Positions 42,711 to 51,583 of a DNA stretch of 64,000 nt are shown piece by piece; the first letter of the stretch is position 1; each line of letters starts with the position of its first letter. This DNA comes from JADFRG01 sp036986135. Lineage in GTDB: Bacteria > Chloroflexota > Anaerolineae > Anaerolineales > E44-bin32. Under the pieces are notes generated by a model. It was not told the origin of the DNA and made no database searches. It worked only from the letters and a program-made list of their open reading frames with translations. The position numbers and the translations under genes are program-made. Location of the stretch: contig BTQZ01000001.1 in NCBI GenBank assembly GCA_036986135.1, positions 124,001-188,000 of the forward strand, read 5' to 3'.

Positions 42711-43731
42711 TGGGCACCTTCTCCAGCGTCAATGCATGGGTCAGGGCCGGAACGATCTGGGCTGCGTCTCCCACGATGCAGTAGTCGGCGAATTCGAACA
42801 TCGGCGCTTCCGGATCGGTATTGATCGCGATCACGGTCTCGGCGTCTTGGATGCCGACCGCGAAATGAAAGGCGCCGCTTACGCCGCAGACGATCGCTAC
42901 CTTCGGTCGACACACCACACCGGTCTGACCGATCTGGCGCTCACGCTTGATGAATCCGTCATCGACCGGTGGGCGGGTGGCGCCGATATCTCCTCCGAGT
43001 GCATCGGCCAGTTCGCGCAGCATTTCGAAATCACCCTCGATCCCTCGACCGCCGATGACCAGCATCTCGGCTTGCGTCAGATCCACGCCGGCGCCGACTA
43101 CGGTCTCAACCACTTCGGTCTTCAGCATGTCTTCCGACAGCAGGACTTGGAAGTCGATGATGCGGCCTTTGCGTGAGGCGTCTGCTTCGCTGAGCGGGAA
43201 GACGCCCGGCCGCACAGTGGCCATCTGAGGCCGGTGAGTGGGGGCCTCGATCAGAGCCAGCACACCGCCGCCGAAACCGGTGACTTCGCTGATCAGAATC
43301 CCGGTCTCGGTGACCAGTTTCAAATCGGTACAGTCGGCGGTGAGGCCGGCTCGCAGCCGCACCGCCAGCCTTCCGAGCAGATCGCGTCCGTTAGGCGTGG
43401 CGCCTGCTATAAATGCGCTCGGCTTGCCCTCCATGATGGCGTCAAAAACGACCCTGCCATAGGTATCGATGGTGTACTCCTCCAGAAGCGGATGATCGGC
43501 CAACCAGACCTCGTCGGCCCCATGGGCGATGGCCTGTTCGGTAAGGTGTCCGACCTCATGCCCCAGTAATAGCCCGACCAGGGTCCAGCCAGCCTGATCG
43601 GCAAGCTGACGGCCGTGGGTCAGCAGCTCTAAGCTGACCGGTTCGAGGTTTCCCCCGATCTGTCCCAAAAAGACCCAGATGGCCTTGCTCTCTTCATCTA
43701 TTCCATACAGCGATTCCACCCTTTCAGTCAT
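42703..43731 (-). CDS. etfA: Electron-transfer flavoprotein alpha subunit (EtfA/FixB)
   Basis: 342 residues with an alpha/beta N-terminal domain and a C-terminal FAD domain: GGRGIEGDF, RPPVDDGFIKRERQIGQTG, VCGVSGAFHF and AINTDPEAPMFEFADYCIVGD. These correspond to the FAD-binding signature of EtfA. The start overlaps the HdrCB gene by 8 bp. Whether the EtfAB pair is of the bifurcating, NAD-binding type cannot be settled by eye. Confidence 0.93.
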   Translation of the reverse strand: MTERVESLYGIDEESKAIWVFLGQIGGNLEPVSLELLTHGRQLADQAGWTLVGLLLGHEVGHLTEQAIAHGADEVWLADHPLLEEYTIDTYGRVVFDAIMEGKPSAFIAGATPNGRDLLGRLAVRLRAGLTADCTDLKLVTETGILISEVTGFGGGVLALIEAPTHRPQMATVRPGVFPLSEADASRKGRIIDFQVLLSEDMLKTEVVETVVGAGVDLTQAEMLVIGGRGIEGDFEMLRELADALGGDIGATRPPVDDGFIKRERQIGQTGVVCRPKVAIVCGVSGAFHFAVGIQDAETVIAINTDPEAPMFEFADYCIVGDAAQIVPALTHALTLEKVPSV

Positions 43732-44971
43732 CGGCCATCTCCGCAGGAACGCTTTCCTGACTGAGTATCGCTAACTCCGCAACATCCAGAACGAGCAGCT
43801 CCTTGTGGCCACTTGCCTTTACGCTGTCCTCCAGGCAGGCAATGCAGGAAGGACAGGCGGTCACGACCACCTGCGCTCCGACGTCGATCGCCTCCTGAAC
43901 GCGCAGGTCGGAAAATCGCTCGCCGGCTTCGGTCTCCATCCACATACGTCCGCCGCCACCGCCGCAACACAGGCTATCGATGCCGGTGTGCTCCATTTCG
44001 ACCAAGTCGATTGAGGGTATGGCAGCCAATACCTTGCGCGGAGCTTCATACTCATTGTTGCCGCGGCCAAGAAAGCACGGGTCTTGGAAGGTGGCCTTGA
44101 GCCCGGGGCTGATGCCAAACTCGAGCTGCCCGCTTTCAACCAGTTCGGCCAGTAGCTGAGTGTAGTGGTAAACCTCGACCGTTTCGCTGAGCCCACCGTA
44201 ATGATTGCGGAAGACGTCGAAGCAGTGCGGCGAGATCGTTACAATCTTCTTTACCCCGCGCTCCTGGAAGACGGCGGTGGCCTTGGCGGCAACCTCCTCG
44301 AAGTACGGGCCGTGGCCCATGCTCAACACCGCTTCACCACAGCAGGGCTCACTCTCCCCCAGCACGCCGTACTTGACGCCGGCCGCATTCAGCAGCTTGA
44401 CGACCGACCGCGCCACGTTTTGTGCACGCCGGTCGTAGGAGGAGGTGCACCCCACGTAGAGCAGGATCTCGTGCTGGGTCGGGTCGAAGTCGGGGAGCTG
44501 CCCATTTTCGACCCATGCGGTGCGCTGGGAGGGGGGCTGGAACCAGGGATTGTTGTTCCAGTACACCGACCAAAGCACCGACGGTAGGCCTTCGAGAGCC
44601 TGGCGTCGCTCCCAGGCTAGATATCGAAGGCCGCGGAACACCTCCACAATCGGTACGCCCCGCGGGCAGTAGGGCTCGCACTGGGCGCAGGCGGTGCACA
44701 GCCACAGGCCTTCGTTCTCGTTGAAGAGCCCCAGCTGCGCCCGCCGCATCAACTTGCGAACGCTGATGGGCTCCTGCCTTACGGTTCCCCAGGGACAGAT
44801 TGCCGTACACACGCCGCATTGGAAGCACGGCGCGGCCGCGCCGCCGGTGAGCTCAATGAGCTGCTCCCACAACTCGTCATCGAGCACCACCGCCTCGGGT
44901 TCTGAAGCAGGTTCTAGAAGTTCGATCTCGTTTGCAGGAACCTCAGCCTCATCGATTACATTGTCGCTCAT
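43724..44971 (-). CDS. HdrC-HdrB fusion (HdrD-like Fe-S oxidoreductase)
   Basis: 415 residues. The N-terminal HdrC-like ferredoxin has two [4Fe-4S] motifs (CFQCGVCTAIC near 49 and CTACAQCEPYC near 95). The C-terminal part has two CCG domains: VGCTSSYDRR...EPCCGE and DPCFLGRGNN...LCCGGGGG...CPSCIAC, the ligands for the non-cubane clusters of HdrB. Such proteins reduce disulfides or act as electron relays (HdrD, GlpC, LutA-like). It is sandwiched between hdrA and etfA with overlaps of 4 and 8 bp, implying a stoichiometric complex. Confidence 0.9.
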   Translation of the reverse strand: MSDNVIDEAEVPANEIELLEPASEPEAVVLDDELWEQLIELTGGAAAPCFQCGVCTAICPWGTVRQEPISVRKLMRRAQLGLFNENEGLWLCTACAQCEPYCPRGVPIVEVFRGLRYLAWERRQALEGLPSVLWSVYWNNNPWFQPPSQRTAWVENGQLPDFDPTQHEILLYVGCTSSYDRRAQNVARSVVKLLNAAGVKYGVLGESEPCCGEAVLSMGHGPYFEEVAAKATAVFQERGVKKIVTISPHCFDVFRNHYGGLSETVEVYHYTQLLAELVESGQLEFGISPGLKATFQDPCFLGRGNNEYEAPRKVLAAIPSIDLVEMEHTGIDSLCCGGGGGRMWMETEAGERFSDLRVQEAIDVGAQVVVTACPSCIACLEDSVKASGHKELLVLDVAELAILSQESVPAEMADD

Positions 44972-47900
44972 ACGGGCTCCGCCTCTACCGGTACCTCTAG
45001 TTCGATTTGCCGAACGTAATCCTGGACGATTTCGTCCATCTCCTTGATCTTGGCCGCAAATTCCTTACCTTCGGCGGCCGAGATCCATTCTAATTGGAAC
45101 CGGTTTGGGTCGACCCCTTTGCGTTCGTACTTGCGTTTCCAATGTTTGAAGCGCTTCCAGGTCTGCTCATTGGCGTAGTTGTAGTGGCAGTCGGAGCCGG
45201 TTTCCGTGAGCCGACAGCCGGTCACCAACACTGCCCCCGCACCTTTCTCGAACGATCGGGCGATGAAGTCCTCCTCCAGCCGTGCGGAGCACATGGTGCG
45301 AATGAGGCGCGCTGAGGTGGGGTATTGTCGCTTCTCGATGCCGGCTAGATCCGCCCCAGCGTAAGAGCACCAATTGCAGGCGAACACCATCGTCTTTTCT
45401 TCCGGCTTTACGGCCAGCGCGGCATCGATCTGCACCAGGATCTGTTCCTTAGTGAAGTACGGCATATCGATCGCTTCGAAGTTGCACTCGGCGGTGCAGT
45501 TGCCGCAGGCCATACAGGCCGCCTCATGAATTACGATGGAGCCCTCTTTGACCGGCCCGATTTGTTCGATGGCGCCGAATGGGCAGACCTTCACGCAGCG
45601 CATACATGCGATGCACAGTTCCAGGTTCAGCTGAGCGGTGAGCGGCTCCTTCTCTATGAACTCATGCGACAGCAGGGCGCCGGCCTTTGCGGCGCTCGCC
45701 ATGGCTTGCGCCATCGACTCACGCACGTCCTTAGCCCCCTGGCAGGTCCCGGCTAGATAGATGCCTTGTACCGCAGTCTCTGCGGGCCCAAGCTTGGGAT
45801 GCAACTCCATGAGGAAGCCGTCCTCGCTCTTGGCTAGCTTTAGCTGCTCCGCCACGGTGGTATCCACCGGACGCAGCCCCAGCACCATTACGATCAAGTC
45901 GGTCGGGATCTTGACGTTGCGCCCGATCAGATGATCGTAGAACACTACGTAGTTGCCTTCGGCTCGCACGACCTCCTCGGGCGTGTGGTCGGAGTCGTAG
46001 CGGAAGAACTGCACGCCGGCGGCCATTGCCTCATCATAAAGTTCTTCCGCATGGCGTGAATAGGTGCGGATGTCCTTGAACAGAACCCGCACCTTCTTGC
46101 CCATCTTCCGCAGACGTAGCGCCTGGCCGATCATGGATGTGCAGCAATAGCGGGAGCAGCCCATCTCCTCGTTGCGCGATCCTACGCAGCCGATGAATGT
46201 GATCTTCTCTAAGTCCTTTTCCGGTCCACCCTCTGCGAGCATCCAATCCAGTTCAAGGTTCGAGATCACGCGCGGGTTGGCCGAAAATCCGTTTTCTGGG
46301 GATTCGTAGGGAGTCGATCCAGTGGCCATGATCACCGCGCCGACCTCCAGCTTCTTGCCGTTGCTCAGCTGAGTCTCAAAATTACCCACCACACCGCTGA
46401 TCTCTTCGACCGTGGTTTCCAAATGCACCTTGACGCGGGCCACCTTCAGCATCTTGGCCTGCGCCTCAATCAGGTCCTGCGGATCGAGACCGGCGGGGGA
46501 AAGATCGTGCAGCTCATTCAGCTGACCGCCCAGCTTGTCGCTCTTCTCAACTAGATGAGTCTTAATCCCCTGGCGAGCGATGGCAGCCGCGGCGGTCATG
46601 CCTGCAATCCCGCCGCCGACGACCAGCGCCGTCTGTGTGAGTGGGAGCTCGGAAGCTTCCAGCGGCTCCAGCAACCGCGCCTTTTCCACGCTCATCCAGA
46701 CCATGTCCATGGCCTTCATGGTGGCGGCTTCTTTTTCGTATTTGTGCACCCAGGAATTCATGTTGCGGATGTTGGACATCTCAAGCAGGTACGGATTAAG
46801 TCCGGCACGTATCATGACCCCGCGGAAGATCTTTTCATGTGTCTTGGGAGAGCAGGCAGCGACCACCACGCGCGTGATTCTCTCCTGTCGAATAACATGC
46901 TCGATCTCCTGCTGTGTATTTCCGGCACAGGAGAACATCTGATGCGAGGCGAACACCACGTCCGGAAGCGTCTTAGCATATTCCACGACTTGCTCGACGT
47001 CCACCACGCCCGCGATATTGCTGCCGCAGTGGCAGACAAAAACCCCTACGCGTGGCTCCTCGATGCCCTCTATCGGTTCGACGCCGGACACGGGTGGCTT
47101 GTAGCGCTCGGTGAGGTGGCCGAGCGCTAGGGCCGCCGCGCCGCTGCCCTCCGCCACGCTGTCAGGGATGTCCTTTGGGCCCGTAGCGCAGCCGGCCGCG
47201 TAAATGCCGGGCCGGGTCGTCGTGACCAGGGCGCCAAGGGATTCTGTGGCGAGCAGGAAGCCATCCTCGTCCGTTTCGATCCCAAGGCTTGCCGCCAGGC
47301 GCGTCAGGCTTTCGGGCGGCGTCACCGCATTCGCAAGCACGACCATGTCGAACTCGTCGGTGACGCGCTTCGCTTGCTCTGTGGCCTCGTACGTCACATG
47401 GATGCGGCCATTTCCGTTATGGCTGATCCTCGAGGGACGGCCGCGCACGAACTTGGCTCCGCTTTCTGCTGTGCGCTCCCAAAATCCATCGAAACCCTTT
47501 CCGTAGGCTCTGATGTCCATATAGAGCACGGTGACATCATCGACCCCGTGATCGATGGCCTGGTAAGCATGCTTGATGGAGTACATACAGCAGAAGCGCG
47601 AGCAATATTTGAAGAAGCGCTGGTCGCGGGAGCCGACGCACAGCACGAAGAGGATGCTTTCCGGGTGCTTGCCGTCCGAGGGGCGGATGATATCTCCGCC
47701 GGTGGGGCCGGCCGAATTGACCAGGCGTTCAAACTCCAGGGCGGTAAGGATATCGGGGTGTGATCCGAACCCGAACTCGCGCATCTCGTGCGGATCCAGC
47801 ATGTCATAGCCGATGGCTACCACCACCGAGCCGACCTCGCGGGTCAGCATTTCATCGCGCGGCATCAGGAAGTCGATGCAGTTCGGCAGGCAGGCCGTGC

Positions 47901-48393
47901 TGCAGTGATCGCACGGCAAATAGTTGGGAGGATCGTTGAGGCAATTCTCGATGTCGATCAGGTACGGACCCGGGACGGCTTGCGGAATTGGAGTGTAGAC
48001 GGCCTTGCGAGCTGCCATGCCCGAGTCGTATTCATTGGGGAGTACGACCGGGCAGACCGCTACGCAATCATCGCACCGAGTGCACTCGTCGGTTACGAAG
48101 CGCGTCTTCTTGTGGATCTGCACCTTGAAATCCCCCGGTTCGCCCTCCAGGCCAACGACCTCGGAGAGTGCCAGGATCTCGATGTTTGGATGCAGGTCGA
48201 CTTCTGACATCTTGGGGGCTTCGATGCAGATGGAGCAGTCCAAGGTGGGGAAGTTCTTGTCCAGGACCGCCATCTTGCCCCCGATGGTGGCTTCTTTTTC
48301 GACCAGGGTCACACGTGCGCCGGCCTCCGCCAGATCGAGCGAGGCCTGGATGCCGGCGATGCCGCCGCCGATGACGAGTATCGAGTCGCTCAT
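44968..48393 (-). CDS. hdrA: Giant HdrA-like flavoprotein: duplicated FAD modules, ferredoxin and MvhD fusion
   Basis: 1141 residues. Module 1 (1-430) has a Rossmann FAD site GGGIAGIQASLDLAEAG, the CxIC region FPTLDCSICIEAPKM and an inserted ferredoxin CTRCDDCVAVC. Module 2 (about 445-935) starts with the HdrA-type VCHCGSNIAG, repeats a Rossmann motif (GGGIAGMTAAAAIARQG near 590) and has FIGCVGSRNEE. Two [4Fe-4S] motifs follow (CIACMRCVKVC and CMACGNCTAEC, about 960-1005), then an MvhD-like domain (FACNWCSYAGADLAG onward). HdrA is the flavin bifurcation site in heterodisulfide reductases. Four-base overlaps link it to korC and hdrCB. Confidence 0.93.
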   Translation of the reverse strand: MSDSILVIGGGIAGIQASLDLAEAGARVTLVEKEATIGGKMAVLDKNFPTLDCSICIEAPKMSEVDLHPNIEILALSEVVGLEGEPGDFKVQIHKKTRFVTDECTRCDDCVAVCPVVLPNEYDSGMAARKAVYTPIPQAVPGPYLIDIENCLNDPPNYLPCDHCSTACLPNCIDFLMPRDEMLTREVGSVVVAIGYDMLDPHEMREFGFGSHPDILTALEFERLVNSAGPTGGDIIRPSDGKHPESILFVLCVGSRDQRFFKYCSRFCCMYSIKHAYQAIDHGVDDVTVLYMDIRAYGKGFDGFWERTAESGAKFVRGRPSRISHNGNGRIHVTYEATEQAKRVTDEFDMVVLANAVTPPESLTRLAASLGIETDEDGFLLATESLGALVTTTRPGIYAAGCATGPKDIPDSVAEGSGAAALALGHLTERYKPPVSGVEPIEGIEEPRVGVFVCHCGSNIAGVVDVEQVVEYAKTLPDVVFASHQMFSCAGNTQQEIEHVIRQERITRVVVAACSPKTHEKIFRGVMIRAGLNPYLLEMSNIRNMNSWVHKYEKEAATMKAMDMVWMSVEKARLLEPLEASELPLTQTALVVGGGIAGMTAAAAIARQGIKTHLVEKSDKLGGQLNELHDLSPAGLDPQDLIEAQAKMLKVARVKVHLETTVEEISGVVGNFETQLSNGKKLEVGAVIMATGSTPYESPENGFSANPRVISNLELDWMLAEGGPEKDLEKITFIGCVGSRNEEMGCSRYCCTSMIGQALRLRKMGKKVRVLFKDIRTYSRHAEELYDEAMAAGVQFFRYDSDHTPEEVVRAEGNYVVFYDHLIGRNVKIPTDLIVMVLGLRPVDTTVAEQLKLAKSEDGFLMELHPKLGPAETAVQGIYLAGTCQGAKDVRESMAQAMASAAKAGALLSHEFIEKEPLTAQLNLELCIACMRCVKVCPFGAIEQIGPVKEGSIVIHEAACMACGNCTAECNFEAIDMPYFTKEQILVQIDAALAVKPEEKTMVFACNWCSYAGADLAGIEKRQYPTSARLIRTMCSARLEEDFIARSFEKGAGAVLVTGCRLTETGSDCHYNYANEQTWKRFKHWKRKYERKGVDPNRFQLEWISAAEGKEFAAKIKEMDEIVQDYVRQIELEVPVEAEPV

Positions 48394-48929
48394 GCCGTAG
48401 GCTCCAGTTGTTTGGCGTATTGGTAGCCTGTTTCGAAGGCCTTCATATTCAGCGGTATGGTCTTTTCCTTCACCGAACTCTTGATGGTACCTTCCATGGA
48501 TTCGCGCTGGACCAGGTCGGTCGAAGCGGTAAAGAACCCCAGCATTACAACGTTGGCGACGATGCGACGTCCCAATTCCTCGGCTAACTTAGTGGCGGGG
48601 ATCATCAGCGGTCGATCATCGTCAAATGGAGTGACCAGATCTTCGTCGATGAGGCAGAGGGCATCCGGCTTGGTTTGCGGTCTGAATTTTGTGTAGGCCT
48701 CCTGCGAGAGCGCCACTAGGATGTCGGCCCGTTGGACGAAGGGGAAGTCAATCGGATAATCGGCGACCACGATGTTGGAGCTCGAGGCTCCCCCGCGGGC
48801 CTCCGGCCCGTAGGCCTGCGTCATAACCGCTTCGAGGCCTTGGTGGAGAGACATGCACTTTCCCAGGATGTAACCTGCGAGTACGACTCCCTGGCCGCCG
48901 AAGCCTGAGATCTTGATTTCTTTTCTCAT
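48390..48929 (-). CDS. korC: 2-oxoacid:ferredoxin oxidoreductase gamma subunit
   Basis: ATG at 48929, overlapping the korB stop by 4 bp; the long frame open upstream is antisense-like and overlaps korB. The 179-residue product is the gamma domain: KISGFGGQGVVLAGYILG, YGPEARGGASSSNIV and ATKLAEELG. It completes a four-subunit enzyme that oxidatively decarboxylates (or reductively carboxylates) a 2-oxoacid with CoA and ferredoxin. Its stop overlaps the hdrA start. Confidence 0.93.
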   Translation of the reverse strand: MRKEIKISGFGGQGVVLAGYILGKCMSLHQGLEAVMTQAYGPEARGGASSSNIVVADYPIDFPFVQRADILVALSQEAYTKFRPQTKPDALCLIDEDLVTPFDDDRPLMIPATKLAEELGRRIVANVVMLGFFTASTDLVQRESMEGTIKSSVKEKTIPLNMKAFETGYQYAKQLEPTA

Positions 48930-49756
48930 GAGGCGCCCTCCAGGCGCACGGGACGGTATGGCGTGAGATCCCGATCGACCATGCGTCCCACGTAGATGGG
49001 ACGCTCCTCGCGCAGGTCGATCTCCAAGTCGGCCATAGCGACGTTGGGATCGACGACGCATCGCTCGCGATACAGCTTCATCTCTGTCACGCCGTCGGGG
49101 ATGTTGTTTGATTTCCCGAAGCCTATAGGGCAGGGAGCAAGGACCTCTATGAAGGTGAAGCCCGGCTTGTTGAAGGTGAACAGGATATCCTCCTGGATCT
49201 GTCGGATGTGAATGGTCGTCCAGCGGGAGACGAAACTGGCTCCCGCTGCGGCCAGCAAATAAGGCAGATTGAAGGGCTGTTCCGCGTTTCCATATGGGCT
49301 GGTCGTGCTGCGCGCCCCGCACGGGGTGGTAGGTCCGAACTGCCCGCCCGTCATTCCGTAGTTGAAATTGTTGACGCACACAATCTTGAGGTCGACGTTT
49401 CTGCGAGCGGCGTGGATGAGGTGATTGCCGCCGATGGCCGATAGATCTCCATCGCCGCTGAAAACGGTGACCATCAGATCGGGATTGGCCAGCTTCAGCC
49501 CAGTGGCGAAGGGGATGGGGCGTCCGTGGGTAGTGTGGTAAGAGTCGAGATCCATGTAGCCAGCCACGCGGCCGGTGCATCCGATTCCAGACACCACAAT
49601 GTGGTTTGCTTCCGGGATGCCGGATTCCAGGATAGCCTTGGCGAAGCAGCGCATCACTATTCCGATGCCACAGCCCGGACACCAGATGTGGGGCATGCGA
49701 TCGTCGCGGATCAGCCTGTCGAGCGGGTGTTCCTTAACGAGTACGGCCGTTGTCAC
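48926..49756 (-). CDS. korB: 2-oxoacid:ferredoxin oxidoreductase beta subunit (TPP-binding)
   Basis: 276 residues with HIWCPGCGIGIV, GIGCTGRVAGYMDLDSYHTTHGR, the TPP/Mg motif FSGDGDLSAIGGNHLIHAARRN...NNFNYGMTGGQ and TPCG. The residue pattern fits 2-oxoglutarate (KorB) more than pyruvate enzymes, but substrate is inferred. It overlaps korA by 23 bp. Confidence 0.93.
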   Translation of the reverse strand: MTTAVLVKEHPLDRLIRDDRMPHIWCPGCGIGIVMRCFAKAILESGIPEANHIVVSGIGCTGRVAGYMDLDSYHTTHGRPIPFATGLKLANPDLMVTVFSGDGDLSAIGGNHLIHAARRNVDLKIVCVNNFNYGMTGGQFGPTTPCGARSTTSPYGNAEQPFNLPYLLAAAGASFVSRWTTIHIRQIQEDILFTFNKPGFTFIEVLAPCPIGFGKSNNIPDGVTEMKLYRERCVVDPNVAMADLEIDLREERPIYVGRMVDRDLTPYRPVRLEGAS

Positions 49757-50906
49757 TGGTGGACACCTCCCTGATCGTTTCCAGAATTGGGCCGGGACGC
49801 ATCATCGCGCCCCCAGCGTGGAATACGCCCTCCACCGGCTGTGAAACGTGCCGCTGGACTTCGTGCGCCATCTGGCCCAAGTTCATCTCGGCCACCACGA
49901 AAGCGTCTGCATCCCGTGCGATCTCTCGAATTAGGCTCTCCGGGAAGGGCCAGAGCGAGATCAGTCTCAGGAAGCCGGCTGGAATCCCTTCCTGCCGTGC
50001 TTCCACGACGGCGCGACGTGCGGATCGTGCCGTGGCACCAAAGGAGATCACTACGATCCTGGCGTCATCGAGGTATTGCTCCTCGGTCTTGATCAGGTCG
50101 TCCGCGTTTTTGTTGATTTTGTTCACTAGGCGTGTCACAAGACGGTGGTGATTTTCTGGCGTCAGGTCCGGGTAACCGCGCTCGTCATGTGTGAGACCAG
50201 AAATATGGATGTGGTGGCCCTCGCCGGCGTAGGCCATGGGCGGCACGAGATCCGGATCGAGCGCCTCGAACGGCTTGAAGGGTCCGTTGGGGGACTTGGA
50301 GGGACGCTTGCGTTCCCAGATGGGGATCTCGTCCAGGGTGGGGATGATCACTCGCTCCACCATGTGACCCACCACCTCGTCCGACATAAGCAGGGCGGGT
50401 GTACGGTACCGGTCGGCCACATTGAAACAGTGCACAGTGAGGTCAAAGATCTCCTGCGGCGACTCGGGAGCGTAGGCCACGATTTCATAGTCGCCATGCG
50501 AGCCCCAGCGCGCCTGCATCACGTCCGATTGGCCCGGAGCCGTCGGCAGACCGGTGGAGGGCGAGCCGCGCTGAATGTTGACCACAACGCAGGGGATCTC
50601 CATCATCACACCCAGGCCGATGTTTTCCATCATCAGGCTGAAGCCTGGCCCCGAGGTGGCGGTCATGGATCTCAAACCGGCTGACGAGGCGCCCAGAATA
50701 GCGGCCATGGAGGCCAGCTCATCTTCCATTTGGATGTAGACGCCCTCCACTTCGGGCATGCGAAGCGAAAGGCGCTCGGCCACCTCGGTGGAGGGTGTGA
50801 TTGGGTAGCCGGCGAAGAATCGGCAGCCGGCTGCCAGGGCACCCTCGGCGCAGGCGTGATCGCCGTTCATGAAGTGCTGGCCGGTCAGAATCCGGCGGTC
50901 AGCCAT
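49734..50906 (-). CDS. korA: 2-oxoacid:ferredoxin oxidoreductase alpha subunit
   Basis: 390 residues, starting with the FMNGDHACAEGALAAGCRFFAGYPITPSTEV pyrimidine-binding region in two parts, MEDELASMAAILGAS, TATSGPGFSLMMENIG, and a C-terminal domain with FLRLISLWPFPE and EMNLGQM. The alpha subunit binds TPP with KorB. It is typical of KorA, which lacks the gamma domain fused in some homologues. Overlaps korD by 8 bp. Confidence 0.93.
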   Translation of the reverse strand: MADRRILTGQHFMNGDHACAEGALAAGCRFFAGYPITPSTEVAERLSLRMPEVEGVYIQMEDELASMAAILGASSAGLRSMTATSGPGFSLMMENIGLGVMMEIPCVVVNIQRGSPSTGLPTAPGQSDVMQARWGSHGDYEIVAYAPESPQEIFDLTVHCFNVADRYRTPALLMSDEVVGHMVERVIIPTLDEIPIWERKRPSKSPNGPFKPFEALDPDLVPPMAYAGEGHHIHISGLTHDERGYPDLTPENHHRLVTRLVNKINKNADDLIKTEEQYLDDARIVVISFGATARSARRAVVEARQEGIPAGFLRLISLWPFPESLIREIARDADAFVVAEMNLGQMAHEVQRHVSQPVEGVFHAGGAMMRPGPILETIREVSTSDNGRTR

Positions 50907-51174
50907 CGGTCACCGCCAGCGTGAAGATGGCGAACTCGGGACAGACCAAGGAGCAGAATTCGCAGTGCACGCAGCTCTCCTCTTTCCCTGCAACAACATC
51001 GGGATAGTGGTAGCCCTTGGCATTGGTCTGGTCCGAGCTATAGAGCACATCCTCCGGGCAGAACACAATGCACAGCTCACACTCTTTGCAGCGCTCGGGA
51101 ATGATGTAGACCTTGCCACGCGGCGTCGTGATCGTTTCGAGATCGATCGGAACTCGTGCAAATACCTGCGTCAC
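50899..51174 (-). CDS. korD: Ferredoxin-type delta subunit of 2-oxoacid:ferredoxin oxidoreductase
   Basis: 91 residues with two [4Fe-4S] motifs: CKECELCIVFCPEDVL and CVHCEFCSLVCPEFAI. GTG start at 51174 with GGAGG about 10 nt upstream. It passes electrons from the TPP subunits onward, probably to the HdrA ferredoxin domains encoded in the same operon. First gene of the operon, downstream of a 290-nt structured leader. Confidence 0.9.
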   Translation of the reverse strand: MTQVFARVPIDLETITTPRGKVYIIPERCKECELCIVFCPEDVLYSSDQTNAKGYHYPDVVAGKEESCVHCEFCSLVCPEFAIFTLAVTDG

Positions 51175-51203
51175 GCGGTTGGGCCCTCCTCTCGAATTGT
51201 TGC

Positions 51204-51398
51204 GGTGACCCGCAGTCTGCTGGCAAATGCAAAAACCCGACCTACGAGGAAGTCGGGCTTCTCATCTCGATGTATGAACTGGATGCACCCCAGCTCAAGC
51301 AGATCCGCCATGGGTCACCTGTGGCACGGCCGCCACTCTGGAATTCGGCCACCAATCCATGCTAAGGGTTCGACGCGTGCGAAACCGAATCGAACCTT
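51204..51398 (-). promoter_or_regulatory. Candidate structured leader (attenuator or riboswitch-like) of the kor-hdr-etf operon
   Basis: Transcribed leftward, this leader has a GGTTCGA/TCGAACC hairpin (51365-51398), then several GC-rich inverted repeats, an intrinsic terminator at 51231-51257, and long-range complementarity between 51299-51319 and 51204-51220 (GGGTCACC with GGTGACCC and GCAGA with TCTGC). The long pairing would enclose the terminator and ends about 30 nt before the korD start. No known riboswitch consensus was recognised and no credible coding sequence lies in it. Confidence 0.5.
51231..51257 (-). terminator. Intrinsic terminator inside the kor leader
   Basis: On the minus strand CCCGACTT...AGGTCGGG forms a GC-rich stem (six perfect base pairs CCCGAC/GTCGGG) followed by UUUUUG. 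It lies 57 nt upstream of korD in the same direction, so it would stop transcription before the operon unless antitermination occurs. Confidence 0.75.
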
Positions 51399-51461
51399 AA
51401 CTAAAAGGCTCTCACCCCCGTCGACCCTTTGGCAAGTGATACGCAGCCCACGCTCGCTCTC

Positions 51462-51498
51462 AATTGGACTATTAATCCAATTAATCGAAAATTGTCGG
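51462..51498 (-). promoter_or_regulatory. Candidate promoter and operator upstream of the kor leader
   Basis: In an AT-rich patch, CCGACA (51498-51493) and ATTAAT (51476-51471) are separated by 16 bp on the minus strand, each matching four of six consensus bases. A perfect 7-bp inverted repeat AATTGGA-N7-TCCAATT (51462-51482) overlaps the -10, as an operator would. Confidence 0.35.
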
Positions 51499-51583
51499 AC
51501 TGATACGTTATCCTATGTCGCGGTCATCAACGAATTCAAGTGACAGAGATCACATAATTCTGCGACTCAGCGTCTCGCCGTCA

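Noticed and set aside
48930..49682. Long upstream extension of korC
   Set aside because: It overlaps korB entirely and has no family similarity; ATG at 48929 begins exactly at the conserved gamma domain.
51240..51400. Possible tRNA or tmRNA because of GGTTCGA-like segments
   Set aside because: No acceptor stem, anticodon arm or CCA could be assembled; the GGTTCGA/TCGAACC pair forms a simple hairpin in the kor leader.
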